From contig NC_092338.1 in NCBI RefSeq assembly GCF_046630445.1, positions 338,357,001 through 338,421,000 of the forward strand: DNA of 64,000 bases, in the 5' to 3' direction. How positions within the stretch are numbered: the stretch's first letter is position 1; every line of letters starts with the position of its first letter. A model generated the notes under the pieces. It searched no databases, was not told the DNA's origin, and was given only the letters and a program-made list of their open reading frames with translations. The translations under genes were made by a program, and so were the position numbers. This document shows positions 53,832-64,000 of the stretch, one piece after another. The stretch comes from Rutidosis leptorrhynchoides. Its lineage: Eukaryota; Streptophyta; Magnoliopsida; Asterales; Asteraceae.

Positions 53832-54121
53832 ACAACAACAACAACAACAAAACCCAATACCACATGCGTGGTGTATGGAGGAGGTGAGATGTAGATAATC
53901 CTTCCCTTATCCGAGAATAAAGACAAGTCATTTCTCCACCCAGAGTGAAACACTCTCAAGAGTAGAGAAAGTCATCCCTCTCTTTATTCGACGGATAAAG
54001 AGATTGCTTCCGAGAGGACCTCCGGTCTTTAAGTAGGAAAAAGTTTTGTTTAAAAAAATATCCTGAAAAAAAATAATAATAGACGCCATGAAAATGGTAG
54101 AATCAAATTTCCATGTGTTTT
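53832..54121 (-). mobile_element. SINE copy 1, TTG-tailed
   Basis: Flanked by perfect 18-bp copies of AATGCTTTCACACCATCA (53814-53831 and 54122-54139). The minus strand ends in GGGTTTTGTTGTTGTTGTTG, with CTACATCTCACCTCC and a GTGGTATTGGG phrase before it. This is close to the 3' domain shared by many angiosperm SINEs that end in TTG repeats. The 5' part begins AAAACACATGGAAATTTG. It inserted into the LINE's 3' target copy, so it is younger than the LINE. It is 290 bp against 343 bp for copy 2, so the head is probably 5' truncated. Confidence 0.88.
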
Positions 54122-54139
54122 AATGCTTTCACACCATCA

Positions 54140-54560
54140 GTTCATCGTAATTTCAATTCAAATATGTATAACACTGTCATTTACTTGGCGCTAATTTCCA
54201 ATCAACCCTTTAATCCGCTCAACCCCGCAGTTAAGCGCTCAACTAACAGGCTCAATTCATATGTATTGTTGATTAAAAAGTTTTGTACTTGAAGTGAATT
54301 AGAGAAACTGTGAAAGGTGAGGAATGTGATAATTACAAACTAGCTAGACCATAATTGGAGTTACAAACTAGCTAGACCTTAATTGGAGTTCGTATGTAGT
54401 GTTAATAAAGGGGCTATGTTAAAATTCTCGAGATTTAGAAAAAGAGAAAAGAAATAAAGACTGAAAAAGAAGAAATGAAACTTTTTGGAAGAAAATATTA
54501 CACTAGATTCGCCATGCCGCCACACCTAAATACGCAGATCGGATCTACAATAAGGCTTTA
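54140..54560. repeat. Intergenic, with a 28-bp tandem duplication
   Basis: A 28-bp unit starting TTACAAACTAGCTAGACC is present twice in a row (54333-54360 and 54361-54388) with one difference. Nothing else recognised. Confidence 0.7.
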
Positions 54561-54960
54561 GGGTGCGTTTATATGCCTCTTATGGAATGATTCAGCGCTG
54601 AATGCTGAACCATTAAGCATTCAGCGTGTTTGTTTTTGACATCTGAATGACATGTGGTGCTGAATGGTTCAGAATTTAATGTTGAACCATTCAGAGTTGA
54701 AACACTCTCTTAACCATTAAGAGCCTGATTTTTGTGTAATATCTTATTCAAATCATATCCAGAACGTTTAACCAACAAGTATATCGTATTTTTTATTCAT
54801 GTAGCACGTTAATAAAGTAATTTTACTCAATTCATATCGTTCTTTAAAATGATTATCAAACAACTTATTTTCATTGAGAACATACTTTATTCAAAGGCTC
54901 TGAACCATTCATATTCTAAACCATTCAGCTCTAAATCATTCAGTTTTATCAAACGCACCC
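54561..54960. mobile_element. MITE with GGGTGCGTTT ends
   Basis: GGGTGCGTTTATAT at left and ATCAAACGCACCC at right are inverted ends of a 400-bp unit. The interior repeats the phrase CATTCAG in both orientations, giving it hairpin potential. TTA (left) and TAA (right) flank it, which may be a 3-bp Harbinger-type target with one change; hAT is the alternative. No coding capacity. Confidence 0.65.
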
Positions 54961-55208
54961 TAAATTTGATTACTCGGTCAATATTCGTGATTGTCATGTT
55001 CTTGCACAAACCAACCCTCTTGATCATCATGAGGTACACCATATGATTTTTCTTAAGGTCGATGATATTTTCACACTCATATTTAAGTGAACAACTATTT
55101 TTATGCACCATTTTTTAGAATACACTAAATATTTTCTCACACTTCCACCTAATTGTTACACGCATATAAGGGCATCTTAAAAAATTATGCAAAATTACAA
55201 TGAATCTG
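54961..55208. other. Intergenic, nothing recognised
   Basis: No gene or repeat that I can support; the ORFs at 54849-55111 overlap the MITE and look accidental. Confidence 0.5.
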
Positions 55209-55226
55209 TCAAAATTTATATTTATA

Positions 55227-55569
55227 CAGGAACAACAAAACTCAATCCCACATAAGTAGGATATGAGGGAAGTAGGATGTAGACAATTATTCCTCTATCC
55301 TAGAATAAAGAGAAATCATTTCTCCACCTAGAGTAAACACCTCAAGAGTAGAGAAAGTCTTCCCTCTCAATGTTATATGGATAGAGAGATTAATTCCGAA
55401 TTCACTTCCGGAAAATAAGTAGGTTAAAAAAAAGTGTGAGACGCCATGAAAATGGTAGAATCAAATTTTCATGAGTTTTAAATTTACCTGAAGTTCAATC
55501 TGCGTTTGAAACGATAGTGAAGTCATCAATAAATCGACGCTTGCTATTTACTCGATTAATAGAGCAATT
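55227..55569 (-). mobile_element. SINE copy 2, same family as 53832
   Basis: Flanked by 18-bp copies of TCAAAATTTATATTTATA (55209-55226 and 55570-55587). It aligns with copy 1 along its whole shared length, including the CATGAAAATGGTAGAATCAA segment and the ACATAAGTAGGATATGAGGG tail region. It reaches further at the 5' end (minus-strand start near 55569). The tail is short: GTTTTGTTGTTCCTG. It therefore defines about 343 bp as the family length, or close to it. Confidence 0.85.
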
Positions 55570-55587
55570 TCAAAATTTATATTTATA

Positions 55588-55897
55588 TACATCCTAAATT
55601 ACGCAAGCCAAGATCGCATGGGATTGACCTAATTTGTCGGTGGGTTACTATAGAAATCCAGCACTAACATAATTATTAACTTACCTATATGATAAGCAAA
55701 CTACAATGGTATCTCCCTTAATAAAATAATTACCTCATCAATACATGATAGTAAAATAATATTTATGATGTGATATTTGTAGGTGGACATCCATGTATTT
55801 TTTTTTTCTTTTCATTTTTTACTATTTGTTAACTAAATCGTTTTTCATTCTAAAACTTTTAGCTACGAGTTATATGCTCACTCTTTATTACAACTAA
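55588..55897. other. AT-rich intergenic sequence
   Basis: No gene, repeat or site supported. Confidence 0.5.
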
Positions 55898-56694
55898 TCT
55901 ATATACTATATAAAAGAGAGATTTAATTAGCTCACATGTCATTAGCTCCTTAAATATTGCATATTAAGCTAAGTGTAATTTTCACATGTCACAATTATTT
56001 CATATACCCCCTTATCAACCTTTAAAATCACATATTTACCCAAGTAAATAACATAATACTCATATATACCCAATTTAAATACTAAATCTAACATATGTAT
56101 CCATTTAATTTAAAAAATTCACTAAAGCCAATTTTACACAATTTAATTCATATTTCATTTCTACTCCTATATACTACTACGATCATCAGAAAAACTATAG
56201 ATATTTGTTCATACACACATATCTTATTATTATAGTATATTCATACACACATTTGTTCATATAAAATCATAAGAAAAACTACCAAACAATTTTTAATACT
56301 AATTTTGAGGGAATGGTAACGTATTACTCTTATTAGTAAAATTATGTCATTACATGATTAGATTCAACCGATTTCTTAAATCTGATAGAACTCGAACAAT
56401 TTTTTGTTGTTGCAACTACACGCAATATGAAACATATATGTATTTTATAGTCCCGTTTTACCAACGACACATACTAACATACTAGAAATACTTCATTTTT
56501 TAACAACTGTGACTTATTGAAAATAGAGTACGGGCTCAAATTAACCACATTTAAGCTATTAGGTCGACATGTCCCCCTTAAATGCAACCACAAATAGTGC
56601 TTGAAAATGTAGATCAAACGTCATAAAATTAAAATAAGTGACTTATTTAAAACGGATTTTGAGTAGTCGTGCAACGCACGGGCTCAAAACCTAG
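55898..56694 (+). mobile_element. Small non-autonomous Helitron, 797 bp
   Basis: Starts TCTATATACTATATAAAAG after A and ends with a TCGTGCAACGCACGGGC hairpin, ten bases, then CTAG before T. These are the classical Helitron termini and A/T insertion site. The hairpin core matches the Helitron ending at 40905. No ORF. Confidence 0.88.
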
Positions 56695-57118
56695 TTTGAT
56701 ATATATAAAAAAGCAATAATCTTCTATACATTATTATAAAGCACGTGCCATAAATCCTACGTGTCATCTTCTCAAATAATCTAAATAATATTATCCTACG
56801 TATCATTCTATTAATTAATCTCAAATACATAATCCTACGTGTCATTCTATTATTAAATCAAATTAATTAAATATATTGATCTTAAAAGATAAAGATTCGA
56901 CTGATTCTAACTTCATTATATTTTAATAATAAAATAATAATGATTCTATTTATAAGGATATGGCCGATTCAATTCAACTTCATAATAATAATAATAAAAT
57001 AATTATAAAAATATTACTACTTTTAGAATGTTGCTGGACTTACTTCGTAGGATTATTGCCGAGATATTTATTCAATAAAATAAAAAAATACTTCGTTTAT
57101 ATAGGGAGAGGATCCAGT

Positions 57119-57430
57119 GAGAACTTTCGGACGAACAAAAAATTCATAGTCGAGCATTTTTTTTTTTTCAAAATGTAGAATACATTTTTGTTCGAATATC
57201 AACATTTTTGTTCGACTACCCATGTGTTCTACATTTTTTTGTTCGACTATCAAAATGTAGAACACAAAATTGTTCGCCCGCCTTTTTTTGTTCGAATATC
57301 ACTTTTTTTTGTTCGCCCTTGTCACATTTTTTGCTCGAATTGCTCTTATTTTGTTCGCATGTGTCTCATTTTTGCTCGAATTTCTCTTTTTTCCTCGAAT
57401 TTCCTTTTTTTCTCTCGAATTTCAGTGTAT
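57119..57430. repeat. Degenerate array of TTTTTGTTCG / TTTTGCTCGAAT phrases
   Basis: About a dozen repeats of a T-run followed by GTTCG or GCTCG, then a short variable phrase, spaced roughly 20-30 bases. The regularity leaves several frames open, producing ORFs at 57188, 57208 and 57270 that are not genes. Confidence 0.7.
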
Positions 57431-57481
57431 TTTTGAATTCTCAGGGTTCTCACACAAAAAAAAATTCTCATTTAATCCCTC

Positions 57482-57607
<126 letters not shown>

Positions 57608-57953
57608 AGAGGAGTCATATATGAATGTATATGCACCTACCATATGCAATCATTCTTTAGAAAAATCTCTAAGAAAATCGAGAAATTTTTCTTTCAAAAT
57701 TTTATTTTTTAAAAAACTTATTTTTTTAAGTTTCACGTCAGCACAAATTGACTGCCACGTCAGCATAGACTGACACATGGCTCAGTCTATACCACATAGA
57801 ATGACACGTGGCTCAGTCTGTGTGGCACAGACTGATACGTGTTAGTCTAAATATAATAAAGAAATTTCATGAAAATGATAGAATCAAATTTTCATGGGTT
57901 TTAAAACATGTCTGGAGTTCAATATTATTTATATAAATGGAAGTATATTATAT

Positions 57954-58190
57954 TAACCATCAAATTTTATAAGCTTACGTTTATCAATTAAAGTTAAAAT
58001 GGCACACATAATGAAATTAGTTTTTACTATAGCATCAAATTTTATGGGCTCATGTTTGTCAATTGAAGTTAAAATGGTTGATATAATGTAATTAGTTTGT
58101 ACTATAACCGTCAATTTTTACAGGCTCATGTTTGTTAATTAAAATTAAAATGACTGACATAATGGAATTAATTTGTACTAAAGTATATAC
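57954..58190. repeat. Minisatellite, about three 78-bp units
   Basis: Successive units share CATCAAATTTTA, TCATGTTTGTCAATTGAAGT, AAAATGG and TTAGTTTGTACTATA with scattered differences. A partial fourth unit appears at about 58233-58290. Confidence 0.7.
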
Positions 58191-58445
58191 AATTAGAGAT
58201 ATACATAAAATATTATTATTAATGATCAGTTTGAAACAACTTTTTACGGACTCATGTTTGGTGTTTATCGATTATATGTCAATTGAAGTTAGAATCGTTG
58301 CAACGAACGGGGTCAAAATCTATGCGTTACTATTCAATACTAACGCTTTTGATACAAATGGTATCAGTCTTAAACTTTTTTTTTTGTTGTAATTGTATTA
58401 TACATTTAACAAGTTTAATTAATTGTGCACAGTTTTTTACCCATC

Positions 58446-59519
58446 TGAAAGGACCCGTTCATATACATTATAAACGATTCACAATAGTTGATTACATCGC
58501 GAGGTATTTGACCTCTATATGATACATTTTACAAACATTGCATTCATTTTTAAAAGACAAACTTTCTTTACAACGAAAGTTGACAGCATGCACACCATTT
58601 CATAATACATCCAACCATAATTGACATAATAATAATCTTGATGAACTCAATGACTCGAATGCAAAGTCTTTCAAAATATGCCATGAATGACTCCAAGTAA
58701 TATCCTTAAAATGAGCTAATACACAGCGGAAGATTTCTTTAATACCTGAGAATAAACATGCTTTAAAGTCTCAACCAAAAGGTTGGTGAGTTCATAGGTT
58801 TATCATAACAATCATTTCAATATATTAATAGACCACAAGATTTCCGTTTATAAATATATGTACACTCGCAAGTGTATAAAAGTATTCTATAAGTTGTAGG
58901 CACCCGGTAACAAGCCTTAACATTCATGTTTTACCCTCTGAAGTACACCAGATCAGGTGTGTTTAAAATAACCTCGAAGTACTAAAGCATCCCATAGTCA
59001 GGATGGGGTTTGTCAGGCCCAATAGATCTATCTTTAGGATTCGCGCCTACCGTACATAGACAAGTAGTTTAATGTTACCAAACTAAGGGTATATTTCTGG
59101 TTTAAACCCACGTAGAATTAGTTTTAGTACTTGTGCCTATTTCGTAAAACATTTATAAAAACAGCGCATGTATTCTCAGTCCCAAAAATATATATAAAAG
59201 GGAGCAAATGAAACTCACCATACTGTATTTTGTATAAAAATACATATAACGTCATTTAACAAGTGCAAGGTTGGCCTCGGATTCACGAACGTATCAATAT
59301 TGAGATTCAATATTGTAGGAAAGTACGTAGACGCAACGGAGATGATAAACACTAGATTGACCTCACGAGCATACCCATGAACCATACCCATCACCTCCAT
59401 AGCTATAACCCATAATTTCCTTAGCTTCGACTCATTCAAAAAACTATTTTGAAATCACTCGGACATCACTCCGTCGTAATATTTTATGTATACTAATAAT
59501 ATCTTGAAATAATACAGAG

Positions 59520-59592
<73 letters not shown>

Positions 59593-60632
59593 CGATTGAG
59601 AGAGTTTAGAGAAATATATTTTCAAGTTTCTATGAAATAATGAAACCTATTGAATTCTATTTATAATAGATTTTTGAATTATTAAAGTGAATTATTAAAG
59701 TATGAATTATTAAAGTGAATTATTAAAGTATGAATTATTAAAGTGAATTATTAAAGTATAAATTATTAAAGTGAATTATTAAAGTATGAATTATTAAAGT
59801 GAATTATTAAAGTATGAATTATTAAAGTGAATTATTAAAGTATGAATTGTTAAAGTGAATTATTAAAGTTAAAGTAAAGTAAAAGTAAAGTAAAGGTAAA
59901 GTTAAAGTATAGTAAAAGTATAAAAACTATGTATGTATAATACGCGTATAAATATATATAATATTAATTTAAATCGTTATATATATTTAATGAAATAAAA
60001 TATAAATATCGTTATATTTATTATACTGGTTAAGTAATGAGTTGTCAAAAGTGATTCTAGATATTTATAAAAGTTATATACGTTTTAATAATAAAGTTCT
60101 TTTTAAACTGAAAACGTTTTTGTACGTTTGAAAATAGATTAATAAAATATTATGGAAACCAATTCTCCACTAGCTTTTGTCTAACTTTCGTAAATGACAC
60201 TTTTTATTTTTATTTATAAATAGCTTTACAAATTATTCCGAATATCGTTAAGAGGAATAGATTTTCTCAAATCATAGTGGACCTCTCAACAGAGACTTGT
60301 AATCATAATTCAATATTTCTGGTAATTCAATCATTTAATATATATTTTTTTAATTTCATCGATAATCATATTGAAACAAATACGTTCATATAAAGCATTA
60401 TACGTTTAAATACTTTGTTGACATTTTCAATTTATAACATATACACATATACATACATATTCATATATGTTCATTTAATGGTTCGTGAATCATTGGAATT
60501 TGGTCGAGGTTTAAATGAATGTATAAACATAGTTTAAAATCCTTGAGAATTAACTTAACAAACATTGCTTATCGTGTCAAAATAATATAAAGATAAAGTT
60601 TAAATTTAGTCGAAAATTTCCGGGTCGTCACA
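58446..60632 (-). repeat. 3' LTR of element E
   Basis: A 2187-bp LTR. The 300 bases at its left end match the solo LTR at 30665, and the right ends are also alike (TTTCCGGGTCGTCACA), while the centre differs. It contains a TA run (59524-59589) and a 28-bp tandem array (59675-59869). Confidence 0.85.
59675..59869. repeat. 28-bp tandem array, about seven units
   Basis: Each unit is two versions of GAATTATTAAAGT, the second followed by AT. Units are nearly identical, which suggests recent expansion inside the LTR. Purely AT-rich; no function suggested. Confidence 0.85.
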
Positions 60633-63600
60633 GTACCTACCCGTTAAAGAAATTTCGTCCCCGAAATTTGATAGAGGTCGTTATGGCTAACAATGAGAAT
60701 GTTATTATGACGATTATAAAGTTTTATCATGTCTAAGAAGTATGGATAAAATAATTCGATTACTCGAAGCGTATGAGGGAAGTTATCGTAAATGAAGGAA
60801 ATAAGATTATAGTGATTCGTCATATCTTTTGACGTCATCCCAATTGATCTCCGAATTTAAAGAAAATCTTTGTAATCTATGTTGGATTTGATGCTTCGGT
60901 GATTAAGGAGATTATGATTCTCTTTGAATTAATACGATAATCCATCTTGATTTCTCTGTCGGGTATTTCACTATAAATCCACCTCCTTCGTTTCCTTACA
61001 ACTCACACCTTCTATTCTTTCTCCCTCAACTCATATTTTAAAGTATTTGTCAATATGCTTCATCCAGTACTGATTCTCGATATACTCCTCACTTTCATAT
61101 CTGTCGTTCTTCTTTTTCATCTGCCTCCGGAAGAATCTATTTACTTCTACTATACTCTCGGTTTTATAGTGTTTTTAGTTCTTCCGTGTCTTTATATTGC
61201 TATATGCATCGATATATACGGTTTATAATTTTTGGGTGGTTGTTGGGTTTTATATCTTTCCTTATATTTCAAAGCCCCTGCTTTTGTCTTCTATAATCAT
61301 TGACATCCACAGTTAATGCTCCCTTCTATTTGCTGCGATTTATACTCCAATTTCTATTTTGGAGTTTTGTCCTTTCGTTTCTTCTTCTTGCGATTAATCA
61401 ACGTTTGTAATGGTCCAGTATTCGCAGATATGAATTTCAGAATGAACATAGTTAATGTTCTAAGAAGGAAATGGTAATGGCACGATCTTGATTTGTTAAT
61501 TTACCGGAATACCCTAAAAAGACCGAATCATCAAGAAAATATATTCTTGATATTTTTAGAGATTAAATAGAATACAAGAGTCGTGTAACATGGAACATGA
61601 TGACGACATGGTCTGTGAATCGTCATGTCCCATTAGAAACTCAGCATGACTTACTGTAATATAATCACGTTGATCAAGTGTCGTTATATTATACTAACTC
61701 ATGCTTCAGTTCCCAACACTACTTCAAAACATTCATAATTTAAACTCGAAAGTTTATAGAATATAGAAACTAATAGTTTCTTATATGATGTAACACTGAT
61801 AGCGCAAAGAGATAAATGACTTCAGATAAGATTAGTTGTGAAAATATCTTCAGAAATATCACGGATATTTATAATGAAAGATATGATAATATCTTAGAAT
61901 TTCTAATATTGATGGATGATGATGAAGATTTGTCTGTAAAGGTTTAGAATAAAGAGTAAGGTATTCGTTAATGACTTTAGCAGGCACTGAATCATTTGGA
62001 TTCTTTGAAGGCAGATTTAGTCTTTGTGATTTGTCCACAGCCTCCTTCATAGTCTGTTCAATCCGTTTTCCAGTTCCAAACCTTCTCTTTTTCTCAGCTT
62101 TACCACCTTACTATTCTTTATCATCAAACTTTTTACTGTTAAGATCGTTTACAGTTTTTGATGCTTCGTCAGCATTTCAAGAACTAGTTTGCAGTTCAAA
62201 ATATTTTTCAGAACTTCACATTCAAAGTATGTAAGTCGAGGAGATAGACGTTTTACGTACACATATAACTGTTGGCGTAGACATGCTGCGAGATTTCAAA
62301 ATACTGGTTACCGTTTTCCGATGATTCGTATGACAATTCTAGTTACTAGATGCGAATGAGTAAATGATGTGATTTCAATAAATATAATGATTTTTCGAAA
62401 AGTCAAAGATAATTGAAGTTGTTGGTAAGTTTATTGCTAAGGTGGCGAGATATGAAAGGTCTCCAGTAACGATGACGAAAGGGCAACGTATCTATCGAGG
62501 TTATAATAAGACTAGTCCGACTGAAAAGTCGAAGCTGACTTGCTGGAGCTGTGACAAAACTGTCTACTTTGAAAAGGAATTGAAAAGTCATTTTAGCTAA
62601 TAAATGCCAAAGGGCCTGACACGGATACGCGTTGAACTATGACTTTGGCTTCGAGAGCTTTTTAGGTACTTAAATGTGGGTAATATGTTGTTGGATCATC
62701 ATCTCGATTGTTCATTATTTGAAGTGTCTTCAAAAACTTCGGAGAGTTTGAACACAGTTTGTAATCATTAATATACATATGATGTTCTAACACAGTTTTG
62801 AAGTCAAAGTATAGCTTTGAAAGATGTAGGAATCTAAGAGTGATGTCTTCTGTTAAATCATGACTTGGATTTTGATTTGTCAAAATCAGAATGCGTAATC
62901 AAATTTGGGTGAGAATGGTTGTTTTGATTTCTATACACGAATGTATATTGTTGTGAGATTTTGGGAGTATAGTTGATGATTTGCTTAATCAGATTCGAAA
63001 AATGTAACATATTAATTGTGAATTTATATATCTCTCGGGTATTACCTACCCGTTAAATTTTTTTTTCACAATTAATATTTTGTACAACAGAATTTTATTA
63101 CAGTCTTTATGAAAATATATATGTGCATATTTTCTTCAGATGTAACATAGATTTAATGAGTTAATATTAAATTAAACTCATTTGATTTACGGTTGAAACT
63201 AGAACTAAATAATCCCTAAAGACTTTAGAAATTACATAACTTTTACGGAGTATTTATTCAATAAAATTGAAATTATGAATTAATACTTCGTTATTTGTTG
63301 GTGTTTGTGGAATTCTTGTGAATTTCGCAAGGTACGAATAATGTTATTTGAAAAGTTTCGAGTACATCGACGATGAAAGTGAAAAATCAAACTTATATTT
63401 GAATAATTCATTTGATTTATTATGAATTGGGATTTATTGAATTGAGGCAGAGATTGTATTTAATGATGGTTAAGTTGTGGATGAAGGACGTACATTATTG
63501 CATATTAGTAACATGAATTAACCGAGTAGTTAAGATTCACACATAATAGCTTAGTACGAAAATATTTATTATGGTCTAAAAATTTATATATATAAGATAT

Positions 63601-64000
63601 ACATATAAATCCTTCAGTGGAAATGAGTTAATACTTCATAACTCATTGATATGACATACTTGTTGTTGATTTATAATGATGTCCACGGTGATTCTTGAAC
63701 TGACGGAGTTTGTGATGTTATAGGTGCTGCTGATTCTGACAACGCTGATGGCACTGATTGTACTGGTGATGTTCATGGTACTGTTGATGCTGTTGGTAAA
63801 TCAAGTCTAGCTTGTAAACCACACATCATTCTTGTCAGGGTTTCTACTCTTCCTTCTATCATTTGGGTTCACTCATCTAATTTATGGTTAGGGCTAGAAT
63901 AGATAATCTCTAAGACTTTAGAGACTACATAATCGTCGCAAAATGTTTCTCCAATGAAGTTATGAATCAATACTTCATCGTTTGTTATTGTTGGTATTCC
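60633..64000 (-). pseudogene. Interior of element E, no intact ORF
   Basis: The minus strand carries the pre-LTR motif, a stem-loop region like that of element C at about 61656-61692, and then long sequence without recognisable domains. A short gag-like patch begins at ATG 63862 (MIEGRVETLTRMMCGLQARL), of a kind seen in Tekay-type gag. Integrase, RNase H and RT are not recognisable in the part visible. The small ORFs listed by length alone here (60644, 61859, 61971, 62403, 62662) show no known features. Confidence 0.6.

Larger units (their letters stand above)
58446..64000 (-). mobile_element. Tekay-like LTR retrotransposon E, 3' LTR and part of interior
   Basis: On the minus strand the LTR starts at 60632 (TGTGACGACCCGG) and ends at 58446 (GGGTCCTTTCA). 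The interior lies at 60633-64000 and runs off the right edge. The pre-LTR motif AAATTTCGGGGACGAAATTT is at 60650-60669 and ACGGGTAGGTAC adjoins the LTR as in element A. The interior lacks long ORFs. It shares a segment with element C (near 61590-61735) and a gag-like patch, so it is broken or non-autonomous. Age cannot be judged from one LTR. Confidence 0.85.

Noticed and set aside
59675-59869. CRISPR-like array
   Set aside because: Units are directly adjacent and nearly identical without unique spacers; a simple tandem repeat in a plant LTR.

Overview
The window is nuclear DNA of a flowering plant, about two thirds AT-rich, with spliced plant genes, plant-type retrotransposons, Helitrons, an L1-type LINE and SINEs. 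The chromovirus LTR termini (TGTAGTGACCCG and TGTGACGACCCGG starts) and the style of the LINE and SINEs suggest an Asteraceae genome; that is recognition from memory, not a search.

Bases 1-30212 are a three-level nest. A Tekay-type Ty3/gypsy element (A, + strand, entering from the left edge) ends in a 3' LTR starting at 2347. That LTR is split by an Athila-type element (B, minus strand, 3098-27219, target duplication ATCAG). B's downstream ORF is in turn split by a non-autonomous Tekay-like element (C, + strand, 8309-15737, target duplication CAAAC) with 2.6-kb LTRs and a short, decayed interior. The LTR pairs of B and C differ by only about ten substitutions each by eye, so both insertions look recent. 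The A LTR also holds a fold-back MITE built around a repeated 14-bp palindrome.

Bases 30213-41400 are mixed. A roughly 4-kb solo LTR (target duplication CAACC) contains a tRNA-like SINE head with an AAT tail. Possible exon remnants on the minus strand, a TRIM-like LTR and a 4.1-kb Helitron with exon-like pieces follow.

Bases 41400-46832 are the gene island. A nine-exon apyrase (APY1/APY2 type, + strand) and a single-exon replication termination factor 2 gene (RTF2, minus strand) converge. The two have no known shared pathway; they are simply neighbours.

Bases 48011-64000 are again mobile DNA. There is a nearly full-length but broken L1-type LINE carrying a hAT MITE in its reverse transcriptase region. 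After it come a SINE inserted in the LINE's target site, another MITE, a second SINE of the same family, a complete small Helitron and a decayed Helitron-like stretch with unusual tandem repeats. The window ends with an LTR and part of the interior of a further Tekay-like element (E, minus strand) running off the right edge. I see no rRNA gene, no convincing tRNA gene and no CRISPR array.
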